A stretch of DNA of 64,000 nucleotides from an uncultured Pseudomonadota bacterium (GTDB taxonomy: Bacteria; Pseudomonadota; Gammaproteobacteria; Steroidobacterales; Steroidobacteraceae), in NCBI GenBank assembly GCA_903838705.1, contig CAILZL010000010.1, positions 78,981 to 142,980 on the forward strand. Reading direction: 5' to 3'. Below the pieces are notes generated by a model, which did no database searches, was not told the DNA's origin, and saw only the letters and a program-made list of their open reading frames with translations. The first letter of the stretch is position 1, and each line of letters begins with the position of its first letter. Made by a program: the position numbers and the translations under genes. This document shows positions 17,749 to 26,182 of the stretch, one piece after another.

Positions 17749-18775
17749 CAGGATTGCGCTCGTTACTGCTTGAATCAATGTCATGCTGTCGCCGCTCATA
17801 GGCACGCACAATGCGTTGTACCAGCGGATGACGCACTACATCATGGGATTGAAAATAGCTGAATGCCACACCTTCCACGCCGGGCAGCAGATCCATCACC
17901 TGCCGTAATCCCGACACCTGATGTCTGGGCAGATCAGTCTGTGTGATGTCACCTGTTACTACCGCCTTGGAACCAAAGCCAAGCCGGGTCAGAAACATCT
18001 TCATCTGCTCGCCGGTGGTATTCTGTGCCTCATCAAGAATGATGAAGGAATCATTGAGTGACCGGCCGCGCATGAATGCCAGGGGCGCAACTTCAATGAT
18101 GTTTCTTTCTATGGCTCTGCTGACACGATCAGGCCCCATCATGTCGTACAACGCGTCGTACATGGGCCGCAGATAGGGATCCACTTTCTGCGAAAGATCC
18201 CCCGGCAAAAAGCCAAGTCGCTCGCCCGCTTCTACTGCCGGCCTGACCAGCACAATGCGCCTCACGCGATCTGATTGCAGCGCATCCACGGCACAGGCCA
18301 CTGCCAGATAGGTCTTGCCGGTACCCGCCGGACCGATACCAAAGGTCAGATCATGGCTGCGCATGTTGTCCAGATACTGCCGCTGATTTGCGCCACGGGC
18401 CCGCACTCCACCACGCTGGGTGTGAATAACCGGCTCCTGTTGCAGTCGGGTATCAGGCGAGTGAGCTTGCCCTTCACCATCCATGCTGTCAGCAAACTCC
18501 TGTATGCAGAGATGCACACGATCCGGCGTAAGTTGTTCAAGTCCGGCCAATTGATCAAGCCGCTTCACCACACGCTCTGCCTGTTGGGTGTTCGACTCAG
18601 CACCGATCAAATGTACCTGAGTACCGCGCCGACGTACTTCAACACCCAGCCGGGCCTCAACCTGGCGCAGATGTTCTTCCAGAGGCCCGACCAGATTAGC
18701 CAGTCGCGCAGGGGTTGCAGATTCCAGATTCAGCTCACGGGTCGTGGCTGCAGACTTGGTAAGGGGAGCGTTCAC
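17735..18775 (-). CDS. phoH: PhoH-like ATPase (YbeZ)
   Basis: A 346-residue protein with an N-terminal KH-like region (RLGVEVRRRGTQVHLIGAE) and a C-terminal P-loop ATPase. Walker A is GPAGTGKTYLA and Walker B is FIILDEAQNTT. The family acts with YbeY in RNA metabolism. The start is GTG at 18775 with no clear ribosome binding site, but no later Met would keep the conserved N-terminal region. It lies 43 bp downstream of miaB and overlaps ybeY. Confidence 0.93.
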   Translation of the reverse strand: MNAPLTKSAATTRELNLESATPARLANLVGPLEEHLRQVEARLGVEVRRRGTQVHLIGAESNTQQAERVVKRLDQLAGLEQLTPDRVHLCIQEFADSMDGEGQAHSPDTRLQQEPVIHTQRGGVRARGANQRQYLDNMRSHDLTFGIGPAGTGKTYLAVACAVDALQSDRVRRIVLVRPAVEAGERLGFLPGDLSQKVDPYLRPMYDALYDMMGPDRVSRAIERNIIEVAPLAFMRGRSLNDSFIILDEAQNTTGEQMKMFLTRLGFGSKAVVTGDITQTDLPRHQVSGLRQVMDLLPGVEGVAFSYFQSHDVVRHPLVQRIVRAYERRQHDIDSSSNERNPDAES

Positions 18776-18818
18776 AAGTTGTGGTTTATAAACTCTTTGA
18801 AATTAAGTGATTAACAAA

Positions 18819-20189
18819 TCAACACGCCGCAGCCCGTGCCGCAGCAGACCGGTCTTCAGATACAGCGGCAGGCACCCAGCGTCCACGCAGCGAATTTTTC
18901 AGTACTTCCACAATCTGAACTTCAGCAAACTGGTTGATGAGTTGCTGCGGCCCCTCGAAATGTACCCAGCGCATATTCTCTGTGCGCCCCGACAACAGCC
19001 GCTCATTTGTCTTTGAAGGCCCCGTCACCAGCACGCGCTGTATGGACCCGAGCATGGTTTCACTGATGGCAGCAGCCTGCTGATTAAGACGTTCCTGCAG
19101 ACGTTCCAGTCGTTGCTGCTTTTCATCATGGCTGACCTCATCCAGCAGCGACGCCGCTGGAGTTCCGGGTCGACGACTGTAGATAAAACTGAACGACTGA
19201 TCAAAACCTGCTTCTGCCACCAGTTTCATGGTGTCCTCAAAATCCCGATCAGTCTCGCCGGGAAACCCGACGATGAAGTCAGAGGAAATACAGATATCCG
19301 GACGCACCGTGCGCAGCTTGCGCAGTTTCTGCTTGTACTCAAGCACGGTATGTCGGCGCCCCATCAGTGACAGCACGCGGTCTGAACCGCTTTGCACAGG
19401 CAGGTGGAGATAGTTGGCCAGCTTGGGCACATCACGATACGCTGCAATCAGGGCATCATTGAATTCAACCGGATGTGAGGTGGTAAAACGGATACGTTCA
19501 ATCCCGTCAATTGCAGCCACTTTCCTGATCAGTGTAGCAAGGTCGCATTCCTCATCATTCTCCATCGCGCCCGCATAAGCGTTCACCGTCTGACCCAGCA
19601 GATTAACTTCCTTCACGCCCTGCTGTGCCAGGCTACGCACTTCATACATGACCTGTTCGACAGGTCGACTGACCTCTTCACCCCGGGTATAGGGCACTAC
19701 GCAAAAAGTGCAGAATTTGCTGCAACCTTCGATGATCGACACAAATGCAGTCGCACCCTCGGCACGCGGTTCCGGCATGAGGTCGAACTTTTCAATCTCG
19801 GGAAAGCTGACATCGACCTGCGAACGGCCGGATTGTTTGAGCGCCTCCAGCATTTGCGGCAGGCGGTGCAGAGTCTGCGGCCCGAACACCAGATCAACAT
19901 AAGGCGCGCGGTCAGTGATTCCCTCGCCCTCCTGACTGGCGACACACCCCCCGACACCAATGATGATCTCTGGCCGAAGCTGCTTCAGCTGATTCCAGCG
20001 ACCCAGTTGCGAAAATACTTTCTCCTGTGCCTTCTCGCGTATGGAGCAGGTATTGAGCAGCAGCACATCGGCCTGTTCAGGTTCGTCAGTAAGCTCATAC
20101 CCGGCAGCTTTGTTGAGCACATCCAGCATTTTTGCCGAATCGTACTCATTCATCTGACAACCAAAAGTGCGGATAAACAGGCGAGGCAT
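18819..20189 (-). CDS. miaB: tRNA-2-methylthio-N6-dimethylallyladenosine synthase MiaB
   Basis: A radical-SAM methylthiotransferase that modifies A37 of tRNAs. The N-terminal UPF0004 domain begins with the first cluster Cys in [10 protein letters not shown], with the others in [11 protein letters not shown] and [11 protein letters not shown]. The radical-SAM cluster is [17 protein letters not shown]-terminal TRAM domain ends the protein. The open frame extends to a TTG at 20210, but the ATG at 20189 ([14 protein letters not shown]) matches the family start and gives 456 residues. It heads the miaB-phoH-ybeY-corC-slyX gene set. Confidence 0.94.
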   Translation of the reverse strand: MPRLFIRTFGCQMNEYDSAKMLDVLNKAAGYELTDEPEQADVLLLNTCSIREKAQEKVFSQLGRWNQLKQLRPEIIIGVGGCVASQEGEGITDRAPYVDLVFGPQTLHRLPQMLEALKQSGRSQVDVSFPEIEKFDLMPEPRAEGATAFVSIIEGCSKFCTFCVVPYTRGEEVSRPVEQVMYEVRSLAQQGVKEVNLLGQTVNAYAGAMENDEECDLATLIRKVAAIDGIERIRFTTSHPVEFNDALIAAYRDVPKLANYLHLPVQSGSDRVLSLMGRRHTVLEYKQKLRKLRTVRPDICISSDFIVGFPGETDRDFEDTMKLVAEAGFDQSFSFIYSRRPGTPAASLLDEVSHDEKQQRLERLQERLNQQAAAISETMLGSIQRVLVTGPSKTNERLLSGRTENMRWVHFEGPQQLINQFAEVQIVEVLKNSLRGRWVPAAVSEDRSAAARAAAC

Positions 20190-20220
20190 CGGGTGATCGG
20201 GGTCAATCAATTATTTCTGG

Positions 20221-20253
20221 GGCACCAAGGATACGGCCAGGTGCCGATTTTTT
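20221..20253 (+). terminator. Plus-strand terminator-like hairpin in the miaB/yyaL divergent region
   Basis: GGCACC and GGTGCC form a 6-bp stem with a 13-nt loop, followed on the plus strand by GATTTTTT. It lies between the divergent miaB and DUF255 genes, so no plus-strand gene ends here. It could be an attenuator in a leader of the DUF255 gene, or stop transcription antisense to miaB. On the minus strand it would be a hairpin in the miaB 5' leader. Confidence 0.4.
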
Positions 20254-20411
20254 CCATGTGTGATCGCCGTATTACACGCTGCAACACACCCTTTTCTGTC
20301 AAAACTGAATACTGACATGCACCGGACGGACGTCCAGACTCAGAAAGTGTCCGACGGAATCGGGGGCCGGTTCCGTTATAGTCACGTTTCTACATTGCCG
20401 ATCCAGTCATC

Positions 20412-22469
20412 ATGTCCGATACCACACAAAACCAGCTGCAACACAGCAGCAGCCCCTATCTCCTGCAACATGCAGACAACCCGGTGCACTGGCAACCATG
20501 GGGAGAACAAGCCTTGCAGATGGCGCGCGACACCGGCAAGCCCATCCTGCTGTCGATTGGCTATTCAGCCTGTCACTGGTGCCATGTCATGGCGCACGAG
20601 TCGTTTGAAGATGAAACCACTGCGGCTTTGATGAACCAGCTGTTCGTGAATATCAAGGTGGATCGCGAAGAACGCCCCGACCTGGACAGGATCTATCAAC
20701 TGGCTCAGCAGATCCTTACACAACATACAGGCGGCTGGCCGTTAACCATGTTCCTGAGTCACGACACGCAGCAACCATTTTTCGGCGGCACCTATTTTCC
20801 ACCTGTTCCACGCCATGGCTTGCCGGGATTTCAGGATCTGTTGCAACGGGTTGCCCAGTATTACCGGGAACGGCAGAGTGACATCCAGCAACAGCAACAG
20901 GCACTGATGCAGGTGTTCCATGATCTCCAACCTGAATCACTGCTTGAAGCCGCACTGGATGATTCACCACTGCGCATCGCACGCGAAACGCTGCAAACCC
21001 AGTTTGACAGCGAATTCGGCGGTTTCGGTGGCGCACCCAAATTTCCTCACCCTCGCACACTTGAGTTCCTGTTACGTCAATGGCGTGCCAGCAGTGGCGC
21101 TGAACAGCCTGACCTGCATGCGTTGTACATGTGTGCCCTGACACTGACACGCATGGCTGAAGGTGGAATTTACGATCAGCTCGGTGGCGGCTTTTACCGG
21201 TATTCAGTCGACAGATACTGGATGATTCCTCACTTTGAAAAAATGCTGTATGACAACGCCGAGTTACTGCGCATTTATGCTCAGACAGCGATAGCGACGG
21301 GTGACCCCCTGTTCAAGCGGATTACGCATGAAACAGCGCAATGGCTGCTGCGTGACATGCGCGCTCCGCAGGGCAGTTTCTGGTCAACTCTGGATGCTGA
21401 TTCCGAAGGCCATGAAGGCCGCTACTACGTCTGGGATAACGCACAACTCATGCGCCTGCTGACACCCGGCGAATACGCAGTGTTTTCACGTCGTTTCGGT
21501 CTTGATGGCGCACCTAATTTTGAAAGTCACTGGCATCTGCACAGTTATCGCAATCTGGATGAGATCGCCAAAGAGCTGAATCTGAGTACGGCAGATGCCG
21601 AACACGAATTGCAGCATGCGCGACAGAAACTGCTGGCCCTGCGTGCACAGCGCATTGCCCCCGGGCTGGACAATAAAATTCTCACTGCATGGAATGGTCT
21701 GTTGATTGCCGGCCTGTGCCAGGCTGCACGCTGCCTGAATGACACCAGCCTGATAGAAGCCGCCTGCACAGCAACCGATCAGCTGCGTGCTTCGGCATGG
21801 CAGGATGGCCGGTTGTACGCAGTGCAAGCAGGTGGACAGACGCAGTTCCCGGCGTATCTGGATGATCACGCCTTCCTGCTGGCCGGGCTGCTTGAACTAT
21901 TACAAACACGCTGGCGCAGCAGTGATCTGCAATGGGCTATTGAGCTGGCAGAAACTTTGTTGAATCGCTTTTACGATCAGGAGCGTGGAGGCTTTTACTT
22001 CACCGCTGACGATCACGAAACACTGATCCATCGCAGCAAGTCATTTGCAGACGAAGCCACGCCCTCAGGTAACGCGATCGCCGCGCAGTCATTGTTGCGA
22101 CTGGGCTATCTGCTGGGTGAACCACGTTACCTGCATGCAGCAGAACAGACACTTCGCGCTGACTGGGCTGCATTGCAAGACCATCCTTCAACTCATGCGA
22201 GCCTGTTGATTGGTCTGGAAGAGTTCCTGTACGCGCCACAACTCATCATCATTCGCGGTGCCGCATCCGAAGCGAACGAATGGCAGCAGGCTCTCAACCA
22301 GCTGTATAAGCCGGATAGAATGGTATTCGCCATTCCAGCCGGAGCTGAATTGCCTGCAAGCATTGCCGGCAAAAGCTCTGCTGATAAAACTCTGGCATAC
22401 GTCTGTCACGGAACCCAGTGCGGTGCACCGGTACATACACTTGAAGCCCTGATTGCACTTGGCCGGTAA
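20412..22469 (+). CDS. Thioredoxin-domain protein of the DUF255/YyaL (SSP411) family
   Basis: A 685-residue protein. The N-terminal about 160 residues are a thioredoxin-like DUF255 domain, with [17 protein letters not shown] in the redox-motif position and the preceding [18 protein letters not shown] family hallmark. The remainder is an alpha/alpha toroid (six-hairpin glycosidase-like) region with [20 protein letters not shown] and [12 protein letters not shown]. The biochemical role is not established. There is no signal peptide. The start ATG at 20412 suits the family N-terminus. The gene stands alone. Confidence 0.9.
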   Translation: MSDTTQNQLQHSSSPYLLQHADNPVHWQPWGEQALQMARDTGKPILLSIGYSACHWCHVMAHESFEDETTAALMNQLFVNIKVDREERPDLDRIYQLAQQILTQHTGGWPLTMFLSHDTQQPFFGGTYFPPVPRHGLPGFQDLLQRVAQYYRERQSDIQQQQQALMQVFHDLQPESLLEAALDDSPLRIARETLQTQFDSEFGGFGGAPKFPHPRTLEFLLRQWRASSGAEQPDLHALYMCALTLTRMAEGGIYDQLGGGFYRYSVDRYWMIPHFEKMLYDNAELLRIYAQTAIATGDPLFKRITHETAQWLLRDMRAPQGSFWSTLDADSEGHEGRYYVWDNAQLMRLLTPGEYAVFSRRFGLDGAPNFESHWHLHSYRNLDEIAKELNLSTADAEHELQHARQKLLALRAQRIAPGLDNKILTAWNGLLIAGLCQAARCLNDTSLIEAACTATDQLRASAWQDGRLYAVQAGGQTQFPAYLDDHAFLLAGLLELLQTRWRSSDLQWAIELAETLLNRFYDQERGGFYFTADDHETLIHRSKSFADEATPSGNAIAAQSLLRLGYLLGEPRYLHAAEQTLRADWAALQDHPSTHASLLIGLEEFLYAPQLIIIRGAASEANEWQQALNQLYKPDRMVFAIPAGAELPASIAGKSSADKTLAYVCHGTQCGAPVHTLEALIALGR

Positions 22470-22521
22470 GATCCGATCAATCACGTAAATTGCGCAGAAC
22501 AGGCAAGGCCTGATGAACCCG

Positions 22522-22544
22522 TCAGGGCTGTAATGCAGCCCTGA
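22522..22544. repeat. 9-bp stem hairpin over the 3' end of the HIT-like gene
   Basis: TCAGGGCTG and CAGCCCTGA form a perfect 9-bp stem with a 5-nt loop. The left arm begins exactly at the stop codon of the HIT-like gene. On the plus strand it lies 52 bp after the DUF255 gene and is followed by only TTT. It is a plausible shared 3' structure for two convergent transcripts, but a weak intrinsic terminator. Confidence 0.5.
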
Positions 22545-22986
22545 TTTCAAACAACAGTCCCGCATCGCGCCGGTCATCAAACTGTGGGGCCTGAGCCCAG
22601 TCATAAGCCCAGGGATGAGCGGTTTTCAACTCGACAGATTCATCCGTATATCTGGGCACGACATGCGCATGCAAGGCAGGCTCTACGTTACCGAACATCG
22701 CATAGTTGATACGCAGTGCACCGGTCACCTTGAACACCGCATCACCCAGTGAAGCCATATCTTTGAGAAACTGCTCGCGATGCAATAACGCCATGGCATT
22801 AAGGTGTGGCACCACCGGATCGGGCAACAGCAGACTGTAGCCACGCAGGAATTGCGACTGCCCCAGCACCGCCCAACCCGATGCCATGCGCATGATCAAG
22901 GCGGAATATGATCCTGACCGACACGCCTCGACCATGCGGTGGATGGCTGTTTGTTGCTGTGAACTGTTTTCAGTTGAAAGTGACAT
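22522..22986 (-). CDS. HIT-domain-like protein
   Basis: A 154-residue protein resembling the histidine-triad superfamily. It has the ...FLRGYSLLLPDPVVPHLNAM segment and HAHVVPRY near the C-terminus. A classic HIT motif alternates three histidines. Here only the first two are present and the third position is Pro/Arg, so catalysis by the usual nucleotidyl-His mechanism is uncertain. Possible roles include dinucleoside polyphosphate hydrolysis. It converges with the DUF255 gene and has a 362-bp gap upstream. Confidence 0.65.
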   Translation of the reverse strand: MSLSTENSSQQQTAIHRMVEACRSGSYSALIMRMASGWAVLGQSQFLRGYSLLLPDPVVPHLNAMALLHREQFLKDMASLGDAVFKVTGALRINYAMFGNVEPALHAHVVPRYTDESVELKTAHPWAYDWAQAPQFDDRRDAGLLFEIRAALQP

Positions 22987-23348
22987 TTGATTTCCATGTG
23001 TGCAGAGCAGCGATGGGCAAGCCTAGACACCCGGCAACCTGCTGACAATTGCTTCTTATCCCCTGCCTTGCTGGAATCAGAAGTCACACCCCCGAATCAG
23101 ACATGACTTTCATTACGGGCACATGAGTTACCACAGCGCAGCAGATGCTTTAGCCACTCTGGATGCTTACTCAGCCCGGAATACTGCATAGGGCGGGTTT
23201 TGTTTTTACATAAAACCACCCATATGTCCTGCCGATGCATTTACTATTGGCAATTACAGAAAAATCCAGCACCGCAGCCATTTTTCCGCTTGCAATTCCC
23301 ACGGCAATTAATCATATTTGGTCTCAATTGATCCAAATGTGGTTTTAG
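22987..23348. other. Intergenic region between divergent HIT-like and DUF6502 genes
   Basis: No convincing coding frame. The half near the DUF6502 gene is AT-rich and contains the promoter/operator candidate listed next. A GGGCGGGTTTTGTTTTTAC stretch near 23191-23209 is T-rich but has no good stem before it. No tRNA or repeat family was recognised. Confidence 0.6.
23290..23341 (+). promoter_or_regulatory. Candidate promoter with overlapping dyad before DUF6502 gene
   Basis: TTGCAA (23290-23295), a 17-bp spacer and CATATT (23313-23318) resemble a sigma-70 promoter. Overlapping the -10 is an inverted repeat with core arms ATTTGG and CCAAAT separated by 11 bp (extended arms CATATTTGG/CCAAATGTG). 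That geometry suits a dimeric repressor. The dyad ends about 8 bp before the ATG. This is visual inference only. Confidence 0.4.
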
Positions 23349-24173
23349 ATGGCCCTTGATTCCAAACAAGCCCTGCTTACCGCCTGTCGCAGATTACTGC
23401 GACCGCTGGCGCGCCTGCTTATCAAAAGCGGCGTGTCATGGAAAGAATTTGCCGATGTATCCAAGGTTGCGTTTGTGGAAGTCGCCACGGAGGAATTCGG
23501 CATTCGTGGTCGTCCCACCAACCAGGCGCGGGTAGCCATCCTGACTGGTATCAATCGTCGCGAAGTCGCGCGCCTGCGCGAAATCATCGAATCAGGCGAA
23601 CAGGAAGAGCCACGTTATCTGAGTGCAGCGCAGCGCCTGCTCTCCGGCTGGCACCAGGATCCCGAATATCTGGATGCAGGACGCCCTCTGGTTCTGCCCC
23701 ACAGCGGAGCTGCCCCGTCATTCGCCAGTTTGTGTGAACGCTATGGCGGCGACATGCCAGTCACGGCACTACTGAAAGAACTCAAAGCAGTCAACGCGGT
23801 GGCTGAACAGGCTGATGGTCGTTTACAGGTGCTGACCCGCGTGTATATCCCGCAGGAAATTGACGGCGATCGCGCATTACGTTCCGGCAGCGTGCTGGAA
23901 GACATGGGTAATGTCATTACTCACAACCTGATCAGCCCGCTAAGTGAACCCCGGCGTTTCGAGCGTCGTGCTGAAAACGATGCCATCGATCCCAAGCACT
24001 TGCCGGCATTCCAGTCATTTCTGGCTGATGAAGGTCAGGCATTTCTTGAGCGCGTTGACGACTGGCTGACGCAACACGAACAAACCGATTCAGAAAGTCC
24101 CGATGCCAAACGCATCCGCCTTGGTGCCGGGCTCTATCACATACAGAACCACAAGCCTAGAGGTCGCAAATGA
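23349..24173 (+). CDS. DUF6502 family protein
   Basis: A 274-residue soluble protein. The N-terminal about 90 residues resemble a winged-helix or HTH region (LLIKSGVSWKEFADVSKVAF, then GIRGRPTNQARVAILTGINRREVARLRE). That suggests nucleic-acid binding, although the family has no settled function. The remainder is charged and helical. Its stop overlaps the next gene as ATGA. This gene pair (DUF6502 with DUF5666) recurs in proteobacteria as I recall, so they probably act together. Confidence 0.75.
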   Translation: MALDSKQALLTACRRLLRPLARLLIKSGVSWKEFADVSKVAFVEVATEEFGIRGRPTNQARVAILTGINRREVARLREIIESGEQEEPRYLSAAQRLLSGWHQDPEYLDAGRPLVLPHSGAAPSFASLCERYGGDMPVTALLKELKAVNAVAEQADGRLQVLTRVYIPQEIDGDRALRSGSVLEDMGNVITHNLISPLSEPRRFERRAENDAIDPKHLPAFQSFLADEGQAFLERVDDWLTQHEQTDSESPDAKRIRLGAGLYHIQNHKPRGRK

Positions 24174-25573
24174 ATACTCGCCCGTTTTTTTCTACAGTGC
24201 TGATGGCACTTGCGGCCCTGCTCAGCGCCTGCGGCGGTGATAGCCAGCTCGCCGGTATCAATGGCGGCGGGATTTCCAACGGCGGCACCAGTGACCCCGG
24301 TGTAGTGGTCGGCCCTATCACGGGATTCGGCAGCATTTTTGTCAATGGGATCGAGTTCGATCTGAATGGCAGTACCGTAACGGTAGATGGCGTATCCAGC
24401 ACAGGACAAACCGATCTGCGTATCGGCCAGATTGTCACGGTCAAAGGCAAAATCAATCAAAGCACCGGCATGGGCACGGCTGATAGCGTTGAGTACGGTA
24501 ACAATCTGAAAGGCGTGGTTTCAGCTGTAGATACTGTTAACAATACTTTCACTGTCATTGGTCAGACGGTGACAGTCACGGGCACCACTGTGTTTGATGG
24601 AAGAACCGGACTCACTGACCTTGCGGCTAACGATATCGTCGAAGTGAGTGGCTTCGTGAATGCAACGGGGAAAATAGTGGCCACTCGCGTTGAACGTCAA
24701 ACCACATCAGGCAGCTCTGAATTGAAAGGCGCTGTTTCAAGCCTTGATACATTTCTGCAAACTTTCATGATTGGCACCACCAAAGTCAGCTATTTAGGCG
24801 TCGCGCTAGTTACTGGCGGAACCCTTGCGAATGACGCATGCGTTGAAGTCAAGGGCGCTTACAGCGGGACCCAACTGAACGCCAGCAGCATTGAGGTTAA
24901 AAGCTGTGGCCTGTCTGTATCAGCTAATGACATTGGCGAGATTGAAGGCATCATCACCACTTCACTAACTGGCTCCACCTTCACTATGGGTACATTGACG
25001 GTCAGCACAGCCAACACGCCTCAGTATGTGAATGGCACAACAGCCGACCTGCTGGCTGGTAAAGAAGTGGAAGTGGAAGGCACTTTCAATAGCAGCAATG
25101 TATTGGTGGCACGCAAGATCGAGATCAAACAGGGAACTGATGTGCGCATGACAGGCCTGGTTGATGTGGGCTCGGTCAATATTGCAGCAAAGACTTTCAC
25201 CATGTACGGCGTCACCGTATCGACCAATGCCAGCACACAGTTTGTGAACAAGCTGGGAAATTCGAATGACTCCTATTCTTTGATCAATTTGCAGGATAGT
25301 AACTTCGTCGAGGTGCGCGGTTATGAAAACGCAAGCCACACCGCAATGACCGCCGTGACTTTGGAGCGCAGAAATCCAGACTCGCGCTTGGAAATTCAGG
25401 CAACTGCGACCAATACAGCCCCATCAGCCACAGCTTTTTCACTGCTCGGAATTCCCGTCAGTGCTACCAGCTCAATTCTCATATCCAAGGATGACCATGT
25501 ACGGGCGCGAGGCACATGGTCATCCGCAACCAGTACCTTTTCGGCAACCAGCGTGGAAAACAACGCATTCTGA
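24170..25573 (+). CDS. DUF5666-domain lipoprotein with repeated beta domains
   Basis: A 467-residue predicted lipoprotein with lipobox LLSAC, Cys21. After a Gly-rich linker come about five copies of a roughly 70-residue DUF5666 beta domain. Each carries a pattern of G-x-V, F-x-V/M-G-x-x-V-x-V, then D-x-V-E-V-x-G and a V-A-x-x-I/V-E strand (for example NDIVEVSGFVNATGKIVATRVE). The repeats look like small OB-like barrels. The function is unknown, and the location is presumably periplasmic face or outer membrane. It is translationally coupled to DUF6502. Confidence 0.78.
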   Translation: MNTRPFFSTVLMALAALLSACGGDSQLAGINGGGISNGGTSDPGVVVGPITGFGSIFVNGIEFDLNGSTVTVDGVSSTGQTDLRIGQIVTVKGKINQSTGMGTADSVEYGNNLKGVVSAVDTVNNTFTVIGQTVTVTGTTVFDGRTGLTDLAANDIVEVSGFVNATGKIVATRVERQTTSGSSELKGAVSSLDTFLQTFMIGTTKVSYLGVALVTGGTLANDACVEVKGAYSGTQLNASSIEVKSCGLSVSANDIGEIEGIITTSLTGSTFTMGTLTVSTANTPQYVNGTTADLLAGKEVEVEGTFNSSNVLVARKIEIKQGTDVRMTGLVDVGSVNIAAKTFTMYGVTVSTNASTQFVNKLGNSNDSYSLINLQDSNFVEVRGYENASHTAMTAVTLERRNPDSRLEIQATATNTAPSATAFSLLGIPVSATSSILISKDDHVRARGTWSSATSTFSATSVENNAF

Positions 25574-25621
25574 TTACAGTCTCAGTCTGATTGCCTGCTG
25601 AGCAAACCCGGAACCTGCGCA

Positions 25622-25789
25622 TCAATCTCCGCGCAGGTTCTTCATCAGGGTATTGACCGCAACCATCACCACCACAAACAGCAGCAGTGAAATGATCTGC
25701 GTAGCCAGCTCAGAAAAGTACTGGCCAATAAAATGGCTGAGCCAGTACACAAGGGTAGCGGCAACAGCGATAGCAGGCAGCAGGGTCAT
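25622..25789 (-). CDS. Small membrane protein, 55 residues
   Basis: A frame opens at 25849, but the ATG at 25789 has a strong GGAGG 6-7 bp upstream and yields a 55-residue protein. It has two hydrophobic segments (LLPAIAVAATLVYWLSHFIG and IISLLLFVVVMVAVNTLM) and ends KNLRGD. I do not recognise a family. Convergent with the DUF5666 gene, 48 bp apart. The strong ribosome binding site supports a real gene. Confidence 0.6.
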   Translation of the reverse strand: MTLLPAIAVAATLVYWLSHFIGQYFSELATQIISLLLFVVVMVAVNTLMKNLRGD

Positions 25790-26182
25790 CGCGATCCTCC
25801 GGAATCCACTTGATGCAGCGCAATATAGAACATTCAGCAGGCAGGGCATCTAACTGAATGCCAGCAGGTGTACCGGTTACTCTTGTAACGGGTGGCTTCG
25901 GAACAAGCTGTCCCATCATCCTCCGGCCCGACCAGGTCCGGGCAATACCATAATCAGCTTTCCGACCGGCCCGGACACCCTTCCCCGGTCACTCCTGCAC
26001 CCCGGGACGGGCCCAGACCCGCGAATTATTTTTTTCCCGAACGACAAGTTCGGATAGAATCGCGCGCCTCATGAACAGGCCGAGCGGCCGAAGGCAGTGG
26101 TTTGACGACTCAAATCCGCCCTCACAGTTGCTGGTTAGGTTCGACTTTTACCCTTACTTTAATGCTGTGACGGAAACTTGTA
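25790..26182. other. Intergenic region upstream of fusA
   Basis: About 390 bp without a gene. A GC-rich part (25918-26020) precedes an AT-rich block. CCGAAC and GTTCGG form a 6-bp hairpin at 26037-26053, and TAGAAT at 26055-26060 is a fair -10 element for the downstream EF-G gene. No good -35 was found at the expected spacing. The leader of about 115 nt holds no recognised riboswitch. Confidence 0.5.

Noticed and set aside
26037..26060. Riboswitch or tRNA upstream of fusA
   Set aside because: Only one small hairpin and a -10-like element are visible; no cloverleaf or known aptamer pattern.
25850..26182. Integration or attachment site near the GC-rich block before fusA
   Set aside because: No tRNA, integrase gene or direct repeats were found nearby.
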